The notes under the pieces were generated by a model. That model saw nothing but the letters and a program-made list of their open reading frames with translations. It was not told the DNA's origin and did no database searches. A DNA stretch of 64,000 nucleotides from Paramecium sonneborni (Eukaryota > Ciliophora > Oligohymenophorea > Peniculida > Parameciidae). The position numbers were made by a program, and so were the translations under genes. This document shows positions 35,603-47,107 of this stretch, piece by piece; position 1 is the first letter of the stretch, and every line of letters begins with the position of its first letter. The stretch lies in NCBI GenBank assembly GCA_905182985.1, contig CAJJDN010000161.1, positions 66,095 through 130,094 of the forward strand, in the 5' to 3' direction.

Positions 35603-35699
35603 TTTTAATTATTTATAATTAAAAATTAATGAAATGAGAAACTTATTAATAAGTGATAAGGAAATATTAATAAATCAATTAAAATATAATATATTTAAA

Positions 35700-36426
35700 A
35701 TGTTTAATAAAAAGAAACTCTTATAAAATATAGTAGAGTTATATTATGAATAAGTTGATTAGATGGAAAGAAATTATGATATTGATAATAGATAAATTAC
35801 TAAATTATAGTCTTATTATCGTATGTATGTGTTACATAAATCTTACAAAAAGAATCAAAATGCAACAATTACAATTCAAAAATATTGTAGAGCATATTTA
35901 GCTAGATAATTAGTAAAATAATAATTGAGTGAATGTAAAAATAGGAGAAATGTAAAGAGAATTATATTAATATTAGATAATTTATCTTTCTCATTAAGCA
36001 TAAACAATTTAAAGATATTTTAGAGGATATATTTATAGAAAATATGTTCATGATTTTTATTTAAGGAAAAAGTAACTTGAATTAATGAATATAAAAAATA
36101 AAAACTTTTTATAAGAATTACGTTAAAAAGGAGAATAAGAGAGAGAAGAGGAGAAGATTAGAAATGAATAAGCAGCAAAATAGGAATTCATGAAATTAGC
36201 AACTAATTTACATCATTTAACATCAACAAAGTCTTAACCTGGAATATATAAGCCACCATTTGCTAAAGAAAATCCAAAGGCATTTGATATAGAGGTTGAA
36301 ACTTAATTAAAAATTGCATTTTAAACAAATGTATAATGGAAGAGTTAAAAAAGGAGTGGAAGTGCTTAGAGAGCTTTAACTAGTTAAGGATTCAGAATAA
36401 GACCTTAATCATAGAAGCTTAAATGA
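35700..36426 (+). CDS. IQ-motif protein, SPATA17-like
   Basis: A 233-residue product with one intron (35952-35976) lying between two IQ motifs: ATITIQKYCRAYLARQLVKQ and QAQTIQRYFRGYIYRKYVHD. These bind calmodulin or light chains. After the second motif come a coiled coil and the segment LHHLTSTKSQPGIYKPPFAK. That arrangement, with a STKxxPGIYxPPF-type motif after the IQs, is what I recall of SPATA17, a ciliary/flagellar protein. The family assignment is inferred from this pattern; the IQ motifs are directly visible. Divergently placed 97 bp from the RING gene. Confidence 0.8.
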
Positions 36427-36456
36427 AATTTATAATTGTATTGTTTTACTGTAATA

Positions 36457-37187
36457 TCAAAACATATATAAAACTATAAGATTGATTAAGAATAAGGGCA
36501 AGAATAATATACTAAGGTAGTAATAGAATAAATTGCCTTATCCAATACATCTTCCTAAAAAGTTGCTATGATGATGAAATTCTCTTATACATACATTACA
36601 AGTCTCACAATGATAAGTGTCTTTTCGATAATGAACTATTTCGCAAATCTTAAAACCATAATTAAAATAAATACTTTGCAATTATTATGTTTATTCAGGG
36701 TTTCTTAAATTGCTGTATTGATTCCAGGATTAATAAGAGCAGCAATTACATATCCAAGAAGTTCTAAAACATTCAATATTATTGTTATGCAAAATTAAAT
36801 AGTCTTCTGTTTAGGTTTTGTAAATTAGAAATATGTTATAATAAATAATCCTATTATTATAAATAGATTTATAATCCATTATGGACTAATTGCAAAAATT
36901 GGTTCATCATTAATAAATATTAAGGGAGTATAGTTTCCGAAATGTCTTTTCCATTCTTTAGCCTTTGTTAATCTCTTTTTAGATTCTTCATCTGAATCAT
37001 GCTCAAAAAACTATTCTTCTTCTTTCATTTTATTAATTTTCATTTCTATTTAAGATATTTCAGAATCATCCAATTCTTTTTCAATTGGTTTTTTTGAATC
37101 TTCTAAATTGTATTTAATATCTTCTTCATCAAATTCTACATTCATATCATCATCATCGTCTTGCTTTTCAAAATACTCAAAATCCAT
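36457..37187 (-). CDS. DHHC palmitoyltransferase-like protein lacking the catalytic Cys
   Basis: A 234-residue product with one intron (36649-36674). An acidic N-terminal third is followed by two membrane helices (IINLFIIIGLFIITYF, ITIILNVLELLGYVIAALI). Next is a Cys-rich domain (CKICEIVHYRKDTYHCETCN, VCIREFHHHSNFLGRCIG) and a further helical hairpin (FYYYLSILFLPLFLINLIVL). The zinc-ligand Cys/His pattern of zf-DHHC is kept, but the active DHHC tetrapeptide is HHHS, so Asp and the acyl-accepting Cys are both gone. Overall length is short for the family. Predicted not to palmitoylate. Convergent with the IQ gene, stops 30 bp apart. Confidence 0.85.
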
Positions 37188-37277
37188 TATGTAAATTATT
37201 ATTTAATTGAGATCGTAAAAAAATAATTAAGTTTATTTTTCTTATTTATTAATATTCACCTAAATAATTTTAATAAT

Positions 37278-38526
37278 ATGCAAAAAGAAATAAGAACAAG
37301 TCATAGACTAGAACAAGATAAAAAGGTGAGACAAAATTAAATTTCAGAATTGATTAAAATATTTGAAGAAGATTAAATACAATATGATATTGTTTAATCA
37401 TTTTCTAATGAGCTTGAATAGGCTGCATTTGATTTATCTGGTGGAGAAAATACAAGAGAATATAGAACTAGATTAAATACTGTGAAAATTAGATTAAATG
37501 GCACTAAAGGTAATTTATTAATAAATAAATTTAGGTCAATTCATTCGATCAGTTTTATTATAAAGAATAATGACTCCTTTAGAGTTGATGAGTTTTGATA
37601 TGTCTAAATTAAATGAAAATTCAATATAAACATTTTTAGAACAAAATAATAGATAATTACCTCAAAAGAATGTCTCTAATAGATTAAATTAGAAATTATA
37701 AGCTGATAAAGATCTAATTATAAATTCAAATTAAAAATTAAAAGAGGATTAAATTATCAATTAATAACAAGAATAGAAATAGAAACTTAATGAAGAAAAT
37801 ATAAAATAATAAGAATAACATAAATCTACTGAAATTATTGTATCTGAAACATAGGCTGATATAAAAATAAAATAAAACAATAATCCTCATAATCAAATAA
37901 TTACTACTCATGCAGAAAATGATAAAATTGATTTTGCACCTTAAGAAGAACCCGTTTAATAATTTGAAGAATTCATAGATTATGTATTAGTTATTTCATT
38001 CTTAGAGCTTTGAATATAATTAGAAATAAATAGATTTCGTTGAAGGAAATGATTTTCCTAATATTGAAGAACTTTAAATTAATGAAATTAAAAAAAATAA
38101 TTAACTTGAAGATTAATTTGCTAATAGTCCATTACCCTCTGACAATGTATTAAATCAAGAATTTCTATAAGATGATCCTTAAGAGGGTATTAAAGAGAAT
38201 GTTTAAACTAAAATTTTAGATTCTTAAATTTAAGAAGAGGAACAAAAATATTATGATCATGAATGTAGTTTCTAAGCATAGGAACAACAATTAATTGAAG
38301 CTAAAAATTTTAATCTTATTTTAGAATAATAAACTGATCATTAATTAGCTGAATTTGCAATTTAGACAGCTAATTAAAATTTATAATAATCTATATAAAA
38401 TCATTTGTAGGATTCAAAACCAGATTTCAATAAATTTCATACTAATCATTTTGAATAATAAATTTATTAAAAAGTATTAGAGTAACACTAATAAGAATAA
38501 AAAATTGTTTAAGATGTTTTATTTTA

Positions 38527-38586
<60 letters not shown>

Positions 38587-39637
38587 TAATTCTGAAGAAG
38601 AACTTCCTTAGAATTATGATGAATTTTTTAGTTTTATTGCTAAAAGAGATTAGAAATATGAAAAATAGATTGAATAACTGTTAGATTAAAATAAAATATT
38701 GACATAACAATTTTATAATATTTAGATAGAAAATTAAGTGTAATAAGAAAATTTGGAGATTTAAAATCTTAATTGTTAGAATCAAATTTAATAATTATGT
38801 AATGAGAATAATCTATTAAAATTGACTTTCAAATAAAATGAATAGGAATAACAATAATTAATGACACATTTAAAGGAATAAGCAAAAATTGAGAAGGCTT
38901 AATTTTAAAAGGTTTAGTAGAATTAGTTATCAATATAATAGAAACATAAAGAATTTTTAGAATAGATTAAATTTAATTTAGATTATAGAAGAGATACTGT
39001 ATTTAAATTAATGTAGCCAAATCAATAAGGTATTAATTTGGATGATGAAATTAATTAGATTTAAGAAATTTTAGTAAAGCAAAATATGATAGAAAATAAT
39101 TATTATTAGAATTTCTAAACAAATGAAAATCAAATATTCAATCATTTATAATGGGCAACAGAAAATGATACTTAAGGTATTGGAACAGTAGTAAATGCAG
39201 ATTCTGGTTCAACTTAAATTCGTAGATAAAAAGAGGGTATGAACCCAGAATTTTAAGATGATAATGAATAAAATTAACTATAAAATGAAATATCTAATTA
39301 AGTGACAATAAATTAAACAAGAACATTATAATAAGGAATAGATAATTGTTATTAAAATTAGACTTTAAATATTGAATAAATGAATTAAGAAAAAGATCAG
39401 TAATAATAATAATAATAATTTTATAATAAGAGATAGAGTAATACAAAATAAAATGCTTAAGTAGAATTAGTATAAAGAAATATTGATAATTAAAGATAAC
39501 AAGATTAAGAATAATTAAAATAGATGAAAAGGAATAATAATAATAATAATAATAGAGGAAATGAAATGGAGAGAAATGAATAAAGGAAAGGATAATAAAT
39601 AAAAAGATATAATGTGGCTGAATAATAGTTTGATTGA
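37278..39637 (+). CDS. Q-rich protein with TFIIS central-like domain
   Basis: A 770-residue product with introns 37510-37534 and 37984-38005. The N-terminal 110 residues resemble the TFIIS central (domain II) three-helix bundle: ELEQAAFDLSGGENTREYRT, RLNTVKIRLNGTKGQFIRSV, IMTPLELMSFDMSKL. This domain occurs in TFIIS and in PHD/SPOC proteins such as Bye1, all linked to RNA polymerase II elongation. I see no zinc ribbon. The rest is very Gln/Asn/Glu-rich coiled-coil-like sequence with a run of 20 Gln (38525-38584, one TAG and nineteen TAA codons). Confidence 0.8.
38525..38584 (+). repeat. TAA trinucleotide run encoding poly-Gln
   Basis: One TAG and nineteen consecutive TAA codons inside the TFIIS-domain gene. 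Pure TAA implies recent repeat expansion or contraction, since codon drift to CAA or TAG has not broken it. Confidence 0.9.
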
Positions 39638-39850
39638 TAATTATTGTATAATTAAGAGGAATAGATAGAATTGTGTGTTTTTATAAACAAATACCTTACA
39701 TAAGTGCGTAATTTTTATTATTATAAGTTCTAATTTGAATTTATATATAAATATATTATAAAATTTTATTGTTTCTTTGAGTATTGATATAAAAATAGTT
39801 CAAATCTTAAATAAGCATTTGATTGTCCAATATTAATATTTAATTAAAAG

Positions 39851-40385
39851 ATGTCTTGGAGAAAACCAAAAGTAATTCATTAAGAAAGTGGAAATGGTTA
39901 TGAAATAAGAGGATTTACTGAACCAACATTCAAAAGAACTCCTCATTGTTCAAATGATGATGATATTGATGTAGACATTCCAAATGGTGATCTTGAATTT
40001 GGTAAGAAAATGTATGGTTAAGCATGTGCTGGTTGTCATGATTTAGGTATAATTTAATATTTATAATACAAAGACAGTGATCTTGATTAAGGTCCAGCTT
40101 TAAGAAATGCATTCTTAAGAAGATTAGGATCAAATAAGAAGTTTTCTAATTATGGATGGGATTTAAGAGCTAGACGATTATATTGGACAAGAAAGTTATT
40201 ATGGGATTTCTTATAAAACCCAGAAAAAATGTTTTTAGATACTAACATGCAATTTGATGGAGTATTTATAATAAACATATTTTTAGATCTAAGACCCCAA
40301 AACTTTAGGCAGTATTATTGATTATATGTAATATTTAACCGTGTATACTTATGATCACCGAGGATCAAAACGACCCATCTTTTGA
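39851..40385 (+). CDS. CYC1: Cytochrome c
   Basis: A 160-residue product with introns 40047-40073 (27 bp, ends AAG) and 40262-40286. The haem-binding segment is NGDLEFGKKMYGQACAGCHD (CxxCH intact). It is followed by GPALRNAFLRRLG, FSNYGWDLRARRLYWTRKLL, and WDFLQNPEKMFLDTNMQFDG, whose Met is the expected axial ligand; the end helix is TLGSIIDYMQYLTVYT. Carries electrons between complexes III and IV in the mitochondrial intermembrane space. About 50 extra N-terminal residues, with no clear targeting peptide, make it longer than animal forms. The symbol is by function only; naming differs between organisms. Confidence 0.93.
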
Positions 40386-40569
40386 AACAGAATCAATAAA
40401 AATATATATATATATGCATCACATTAAAATTTTAATATATCTTTTATCATAATTCAAGCAATATTTATTCACAAATAAACTATAAGAAATTTAAAATATT
40501 ATTATATATTTTATATATATATTATTATAATAATCTCTTATAAATATTTTCTGACGAAGAATCTATAAT

Positions 40570-41176
40570 TCAATTAATCTAGTTCTAATTCATTTATATT
40601 TATAAAACAGGAATTTTTATAGGCTATGGTAATTTATATACTTGAATATCATTAGATGATGGCTGTTATTCTCTTACATCAGAACCCTATTGAGTTCTTA
40701 AACCAGTTATAGCTCCTTGAAAAAAGTCTTCTAAACCCATTTCCTTTACTAATGTTTATGTATACTATAGAGAATTCAAATAGATTAAATACTTAATCCA
40801 TATCTGATGGGTAATTACAATATAATTAAAAACTAAGGATGTATTTCAACATTGTTAAATAATTATCTATCAAGTAAAGAAATCTACCTTAAATTTTGCT
40901 CTAAAAAATTTTGAGATTATAATCACTAATGGTTGCATGATCTTAGTACACATTATCAATATTTTCACTAAGCTGACTTACTATAACGATATAAGGAGGT
41001 TATTAAATAAAGTTTAGTTCTTCCTTTCTTCTTGTTGTTATAATTAAAGCAATATTTTTCTATTTTATAAAGTTTATAATTTTAGTTCTATCAATCTCCC
41101 TTTATTCTCCTTTTACAAATTCATCTAAAATAAAAGCATCTATATTCTCATTAATCTAATGTTGATTGACAGTCAT
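40570..41176 (-). CDS. Hypothetical protein
   Basis: A 192-residue product with one intron (40765-40792). The N-terminal 120 residues look globular with alternating hydrophobic strands and helices (IALIITTRRKEELNFI, PPYIVIVSQLSENIDNVYQD, YLIDNYLTMLKYILSFQLYC). The C-terminus is a Gln/Pro tail (QVYKLPQPIKIPVLQIQMNQ). No motif that I can assign. Its N-terminus is 69 bp from the 3' end of the next minus-strand gene. Confidence 0.72.
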
Positions 41177-41245
41177 TTTTATTTTCAATATAATAAAACT
41201 TTATTAATGAAAAAATATAACAAATATGAAATGAATCAAAGCTTT

Positions 41246-42233
41246 TCATTTAAAACATTTTATCCCATATTTTTTTGAAAAAGGTATAAACTCTATTGGT
41301 GGAGGCAATTTCAGTCCCTCTATTTCTGAAATAGGTGGTTCAATATCCAAAAATATTGGCTGTATGGGATTGTTTTATCTTTATTGAGCTTAATCCTATT
41401 TTGAATCTTAACAATTTCCAAATTTAGAACAATCAGAATTCTTTGTTTCATTTATCTCATTTTCAGTTTAAATTTTCTATTAATTTTATTCATTTGCTTA
41501 GATTCTATTTGTTTCTAACAATAATGGTTTAAACTACTACTACAAAAATGGTAAAATCTACTAATTCATTTATTATTAATTATTAATGTTTAAGTCTGAT
41601 TATATTTATTACATTATCAAAAAATTTCTTTCGCTTTCTTATGGTTTTTATTATTCTATTATATGACTAATAACCTCATTTTGGTTGTCGTTTCTGAACA
41701 AATATCCTGTATTTATACATTCAGTTTCAAAAAATTATTTTGGATTCTTTTCTATCAATTCATAATATTCTTACTAATCCTTTTTTGGAAGATTCAAAAA
41801 ATATTTCTAAACTATTTTGATAAATTTATTACTTATTAATTAATCCATTATTCATTTTTATTCTCTTTCATAATCATATATGTATAATAAAGATTGTAAA
41901 GTTCTTTTTTTTAATTCTATTTTGTAATTATTAATCCTACATTCTTTTTCTCTTAATATATTTCATACTAACATCATAATAAAAATTTATTACAAATATT
42001 TCTTCCATTTATTTTTCAAAATCTTAATTTCCAAAAGATTTTGTGATTTCCTTCAAACTCTCTAATTCATCTTTTTAACCCTCTAAAAGAAATAATGTTT
42101 TTATTTGACATTTTTCTATTACTTTATTTAGCTCCATCTTATTCAAAGCTTATTCAATTTAAAGAATATAAAGATGCATTTCAGCTTGACCATGTTTAAT
42201 TTTTTGGTTCTCAATAATTATAACTTAATTCAT
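41246..42233 (-). CDS. Hypothetical Gln-rich protein
   Basis: A 311-residue product with introns 41968-41993 and 41807-41832. The first 100 residues are helical (EMHLYILQIEQALNKMELNK). The middle has YELIEKNPKQFFETECINTG, then a Gln-rich stretch. It ends with a hydrophobic/Pro motif (IFLDIEPPISEIEGLKLPPP, IEFIPFSKKYG). No family recognised. Both introns are needed to skip TGA codons and give a single frame, which supports a genuine gene. Confidence 0.7.
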
Positions 42234-42954
42234 TATAATATATTTATATTAATTAGTTATCTTTTTTAATATTTTGCATTGAATCAATCTTGATTAAGAC
42301 TTTTTACTTTATAAGGTTTACATTTACTATCTAATTTATTCCAATCAATCAATCTAATCCTTTAATTGATTTCAGATATCAACTTTTAATTATTCAATAT
42401 AACTTCTCTCAATTAACAAGATTTATTTTTATTCTACTTTTTTTTTTACTTATGTTTCTTCCTTTTATAATTTCTAAAATACTTTTCAAAATATTTTCTT
42501 CATCCTTATTTAAATATTATTTTAAAAATAGTCTAATCTCATTTTAGATAATATTATTAAATCTAAGAATTTACTACATGAAATTTTTATTTTTAAGTTA
42601 TGTATTCATAAACTTATTATTTTCAATACAATCTATTATTCATGTAATTGTGATCTAAAAATATTCTATTGTAATAGTTTTCTTTAATCACCATAATTAA
42701 TCGAGAAATTCTTATTCAATTATGTATAGATCAACTATATGAATAAGTGAGAATGTAAATTTAATTTATTTTTTTAATTAGGTTGTTTTTATTAAGAATA
42801 ATATAATCTTACAAATATAATTAATAAGCGATTTAGAAAGTATGATTTCAAGATAAGAATAATAAATCACTAATTTATAAATTTGTTTGATATATCCATT
42901 TTTATTTGTTAATTATTTTTCTATTAATATTATTAGCAATAAAATTATTTTAAA
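42234..42954. other. Gene-poor interval with a possible minus-strand fragment
   Basis: Upstream of two divergent genes. It holds the doubtful coding-like fragment at 42409-42579; the remainder is A+T-rich with poly-T runs and nothing I can support. Confidence 0.45.
42409..42579 (-). pseudogene. Possible coding fragment or relic
   Basis: A 56-residue minus-strand frame starts at an ATG and reads EIRLFLKQYLNKDEENILKS, then IIKGRNISKKKS. Protein-like pieces continue in other frames downstream (VILNNQKLISEINQRIRL, to about 42285), but I could not join them with canonical introns. Either a small gene whose exon structure I missed or a decayed one. Confidence 0.25.
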
Positions 42955-45324
42955 ATGGATCAAAATTGTTATCAGAACATTTAGAAAAAATTATTAGAGA
43001 ATAAATTAGATTTTAGTAACAAGAATGATGACGTAAAGAATTTGTTTCTAGAATGCAATAAAATATAGAATGTACAATTAATATTTAAATTTAAGAATGT
43101 GCTAGGTTATAAAATTATGACTCAGATTTTTCAAGCAATTTAAAAATCAGGGCAAAGAGTCTTACTTTTAGATTAGGATCAAATCTAAATAATCAGATCA
43201 TGCAGATGTTTGGCAATTTTAGGTTATTTGTATTTTCAAGAAACAATTAAAATATAATAAAAAGATAAAGAGTTTAGAGAAAATATAAGAAATTAGATAG
43301 ATGATCTCTAAAAACAAGGTTAGTTAGAAAAAGCTTTTTTGTTAGATGAAGCAATGAAATGCAAAACAAAAGAAGAATATACAGAGATTAGTTCTATAAT
43401 TAAAATTATGGTAAATGTGTTAATAGATTTTGGATCCGATTCATTTCATTTTACTTAAATCTTTGATGTAGTTCTAAATTCCTTATTGCTAACAGGAAAT
43501 AATACAACGATTGGAAGAGATCATCAGTTATTATCTATTCTGGATAAATTACAAAAGCTTCTTGAGGATTCTCAATCACCTTATTTATGGACTATTGTCT
43601 TAGAATCAATATTAAATGCATCCACTTATATGGAAAAACCTACAGATTTTGTATAACCTAATTTAATTGCAAGAATTATCATATTTAAAGTATATTATTC
43701 TAATTCATATATATATAGATTCCATTTATTGATGATATCTTTAATTATTTTGGTACATATTTAGGAAAATGTTATAAATTTGAATATAAAATGTTTGAAT
43801 CTATGTTAAACTTTGGCCTAACATAATAAACACTTGAATTAATATTGAAATTTAGCTAACAATTTGTTAAAGAATATTAAACTGAAATTTTAATAGAAAT
43901 GAGAAACAAACTTGTTCCTGATCTAATAAAATACATGAAAAATGTTTCTTGTTTTGATTAGATCTAAAATTTATTTAATTAATTCTTAATTTCTTCTTTT
44001 TAATAAATAAGTACTCCAGAATTAGATAAATAACATTATTAAGAAATCATAACAAACTTTGATAAGAATTTTGATTTATATTAAGAGAAATAATTACAAA
44101 GAATTGCAAATTTTCTTGCATTAATGCTAAGATATTATAAAAAATAAGAAGTGAAAGGCTTTGAAAATTTAGAAAAAAAATTTAGAAATAAATATATCCC
44201 AATACCAAATCCAAATTAAACATCATTAGATAAAATTGAGTAAATTTAAATTTGGTTTAATGATGAAAATTAATAGAATGAAGAAAAATAGAAACCATAA
44301 AAATTAGTTGGTTTGAGAAATTTATAAAATAGTAATATTTATAGTATTAATAAATAGCATGTTATTTAAATAGCTTCATTTAAGCATTATTTTGGACATA
44401 AGATTTTAAAAACCTAATAATTAATGTATTCAAAAGAGAAGAAGTTGTATTTTTAAAATCATTTAGTTTAAAAACAAATTTTTTAAGAGTATTTTGTTTA
44501 TAAATAACTTTTTTAGTGTTTTTTATTTTTAGATTCAATGACTGAAGAGATTGATTATACTCCATTATTATTAAAAAGATCTTTAAGAGAACCATATAAA
44601 ACAGATGTTAGATAATAAGATGCAGCTGAATTTGGTGTACATTTATTTGAAGATATGGAAAAAAATTTTAATCCAGAAGAATATGTATTTTATTAAATAT
44701 ATTTATGTCGTATAGAAATAAATTAAAGAAATATTTTATGGTATGTCAAAATCAACTTTTATATGTAAAAATTGCGATAAACCAACCACAGGACCAGATG
44801 AAGAATTTATGTATATTACTTTGAACTTTGAGGGTAATAGAATTGGGAAAAATCAAGATGAAATAGAAAAAATGATCTAAAGACATTAAATGAAGGAATA
44901 AATAACATTTAATTGTGAATTATGCAAAAAGAAAACTTAAAGTACTAGAACTTTAAAATTTTTAAAATTACCTAAAAATATAATCATTTAAATTAACAGA
45001 TTTGAATTCTAATAAGGAATTCGTTCTAAAATAAATGATCAAATCAATTTAAAACCTAACATTAAAATAAAAGAAGAAGAAAAAGAATTAAATTATGAAC
45101 TATATGCAATCATTATACATTTTGGAGAAATACCTGATGCTGGTCATTATACTATTTATTGTAAAGTTAATGATGAATGGTATCGATTTGATGATAGCAT
45201 TGTAACTAAAATTCATAGAGATTTTGATAGAGTTTAAAGAAATTTTAAGTAATATTTTAAATAATATTATTATAGAAAAGAAGAAACCCCATATTTGTTA
45301 TTCTTTAGAAGAAAAAATGAATGA
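42955..45324 (+). CDS. USP-family deubiquitinase-like protein without catalytic Cys
   Basis: A 769-residue product with introns 43690-43718 and 44685-44715; a 27-bp GTA...TAG stretch at 45249-45275 may be a third, frame-neutral intron. The first 440 residues are helical repeat-like sequence. The C-terminal half is a USP core: KLVGLRNLQNSNIYSINKQH at the Cys box, RQQDAAEFGVHLFEDMEK, two Cys pairs (FICKNCDKP and FNCELCKKK), and the His box AGHYTIYCKVNDEWYRFDDS. Active USPs have GNTCY in the Cys box; here it is QNSNIY with no Cys nearby, so catalysis should be lost while ubiquitin binding may remain. Confidence 0.85.
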
Positions 45325-45940
45325 AATGATTAATAAATATTTTTACATTTTTTATTTTAAAAGTAATCTACAATTTTTAGTACTTTTTATTAATTCTCTA
45401 TAATCCTATATTAACTCTTATTATTCTTATTTCTTATCAAAATAGTTATTAAAATTATTTAATTTTATACATTATATATTATTCCTAAAAGCACAATATA
45501 AAATTAAATTGATGACTGAGTAAAGAATAAGTATGAATATTCACAAAGCCATTTTAAAGATGATGATATTTATCTCAATATCTGAAATGATATTTCTATT
45601 TTATTTTTTAATATCTAACACAATTAATCTTTTAAAAAACCAAGTTGTATTGCTATTGGATTTATTCTGAAGAGAATTTATTTTCTCTATTATCTATCCC
45701 TCTCTTTACATATTTTAAATAACAAAATTAAGATAAAATGTTCTCATTTTCATATATCTAGATTTTGCAAACAATTTTATAAAATACTTAAAAACAAATG
45801 TAATTATAATGAAAAATAAAATAAAATCACAAATAAAATTACTTAAATAATAAAGACATGAAATTAAATTGAAAAATTAGATAAAAATAATATCTCAATC
45901 ATTTCATAAATAAACAATTGTGCATCATTTTCAAATTTTC
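45325..45940. other. Intergenic interval between convergent genes
   Basis: A+T-rich. It may contain extra 3' coding sequence of the following minus-strand gene. If a 32-bp GTAAAT...AAAG stretch near its end were an intron, the frame would continue with KIVDCIQNLRKFENDAQLFI to about 45760. I judged the nearer stop more likely but not certain. Confidence 0.4.
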
Positions 45941-46756
45941 TCAAATTCTATATGCAATCTACTATTTTCTATTTCTCCTTTCATTTAAAAATTTATTAAT
46001 TTAATTTACTTAGGTATCTAATAATTAATTAAAATCAAATTGATTAGGCTACTTTATATTTATTTTATGATAAATATTTTTGAATTACTTTTTGAATTGG
46101 ATTATTTATTCTTTAGGGTTGGAAGGTTATTAAATCATAGACTCTAAATGTTTCAGAGCTAAAAATTGATGATCCAAACTATAATCACTCAAAGCAGGAA
46201 AATTAATAAAATCAGAATAAAGAATAGCTTTTTCTATTTAATTATAAAGTCTTAAGATCTCCTAAATTTTTTAATGATGAATTTGATCAGATTTCTATAA
46301 GTAAATCTCTAATTAAGATTATGTAAAATAATAGTAGAGTCTTATGTCTAAAGGAAATTAATTTTGCTCGATTAAATAATCAACATAATCAAAATACTCT
46401 TCATTCATTTTATTTTCAAGTATTTGAGTCTCATTTGTTTCTTGTAAAATACTATAAGAATTGCATTTTTCTTACATGTTGAATTCTGAATACATGTAAT
46501 CCTACATGTTGCATTCTGGCTATTTCTATTTCTAGATGTTGTTATTTAGGTACAGATGGTAACTCAGGTACAGATGGTGACTCAGGTACAGATGGTGACT
46601 CAGGTATTGTAAAAATATGAAAATATAAAATTAATAATAAATTAAAAATTAAGAGATCAACAGTCTTTGTTGTTCTTTAGGTACAGATGGTGACTCAGGT
46701 AGATGTTGTTATTTAGGTACTTTTGCTTACAAACTTTTAGAACCACAACAACCCAT
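45941..46756 (-). CDS. Putative dually lipidated repeat protein (MGCCGSK start)
   Basis: The N-terminus MGCCGSKSLQAKVPKQQ is a textbook N-myristoylation site (Gly2, Ser6) with adjacent palmitoylatable Cys, predicting membrane attachment. Next come repeats of PESPSV, then an acidic and helical C-terminal domain (ENKMNEEYFDYVDYLIEQNQ, FPALSDYSLDHQFLALKHLE). The frame is continuous (238 residues) only if a 22-bp intron (46532-46553) and a 77-bp segment (46605-46681) are both removed. Without the 77-bp removal, the repeats before and after it lie in different frames. Family unknown. The 3' end could extend further if another intron exists. Confidence 0.6.
46549..46602 (-). repeat. Three tandem 18-bp repeats encoding PESPSV-like hexapeptides
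   Basis: The plus strand shows GGTACAGATGGTRACTCA three times head to tail (46549-46566, 46567-46584, 46585-46602); a fourth copy lies at 46680-46697 beyond the 77-bp insertion. The left copy overlaps the 22-bp intron, so a repeat boundary also supplies splice-site bases. Confidence 0.85.
46605..46681 (-). mobile_element. Candidate retained internal eliminated sequence (IES), 77 bp
   Basis: The segment is bounded by TA on both sides (TA at 46605 and at 46682) and interrupts the PESPSV repeat array. Deleting exactly 77 bp, leaving one TA, joins the repeat copies in frame. Paramecium IESs are TA-bounded, A+T-rich and cluster at lengths about 10 bp apart, with 77 near one class. The left end TATTGTAA agrees fairly well with the TAYAGYNR end consensus; the right end TACCTAAA agrees poorly. 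An alternative is a 20-bp intron (GTACCTAAAG...AAAG), which also fits the frame but would add a hydrophobic stretch. Confidence 0.4.
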
Positions 46757-47107
46757 TGTATATATAAAGTTATTATTAAAATTCCAAATAAATTATGAAT
46801 AAATACTTGTTAATTTTTTAATTCGCAATTTTATTAAGAATCACTACACAATATAATTCCATCAAAAATTAACAGAGTTGTCATAATAGAACTAGATTTG
46901 TTGAAAATATACCCTTAACTTAAACAAAGGGAATAATTAATTAAATTATATAATATCCTTAAAATTCTTTTTTGATATTCAACTGACATATGAGTTTAAT
47001 ATTGTTTTCTATAAAAAAAAAATAATTTTGGAATAAAGATAAAATAATGTATTAGGTATTAAAATTGCTATAAAATAATAATAAATTTGTTTTAAGTAAT
47101 AAAATAT

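Noticed and set aside
38528..38584. TAA repeat as a CRISPR-like or satellite array
   Set aside because: It is a codon run within an open reading frame encoding glutamine; no spacers.
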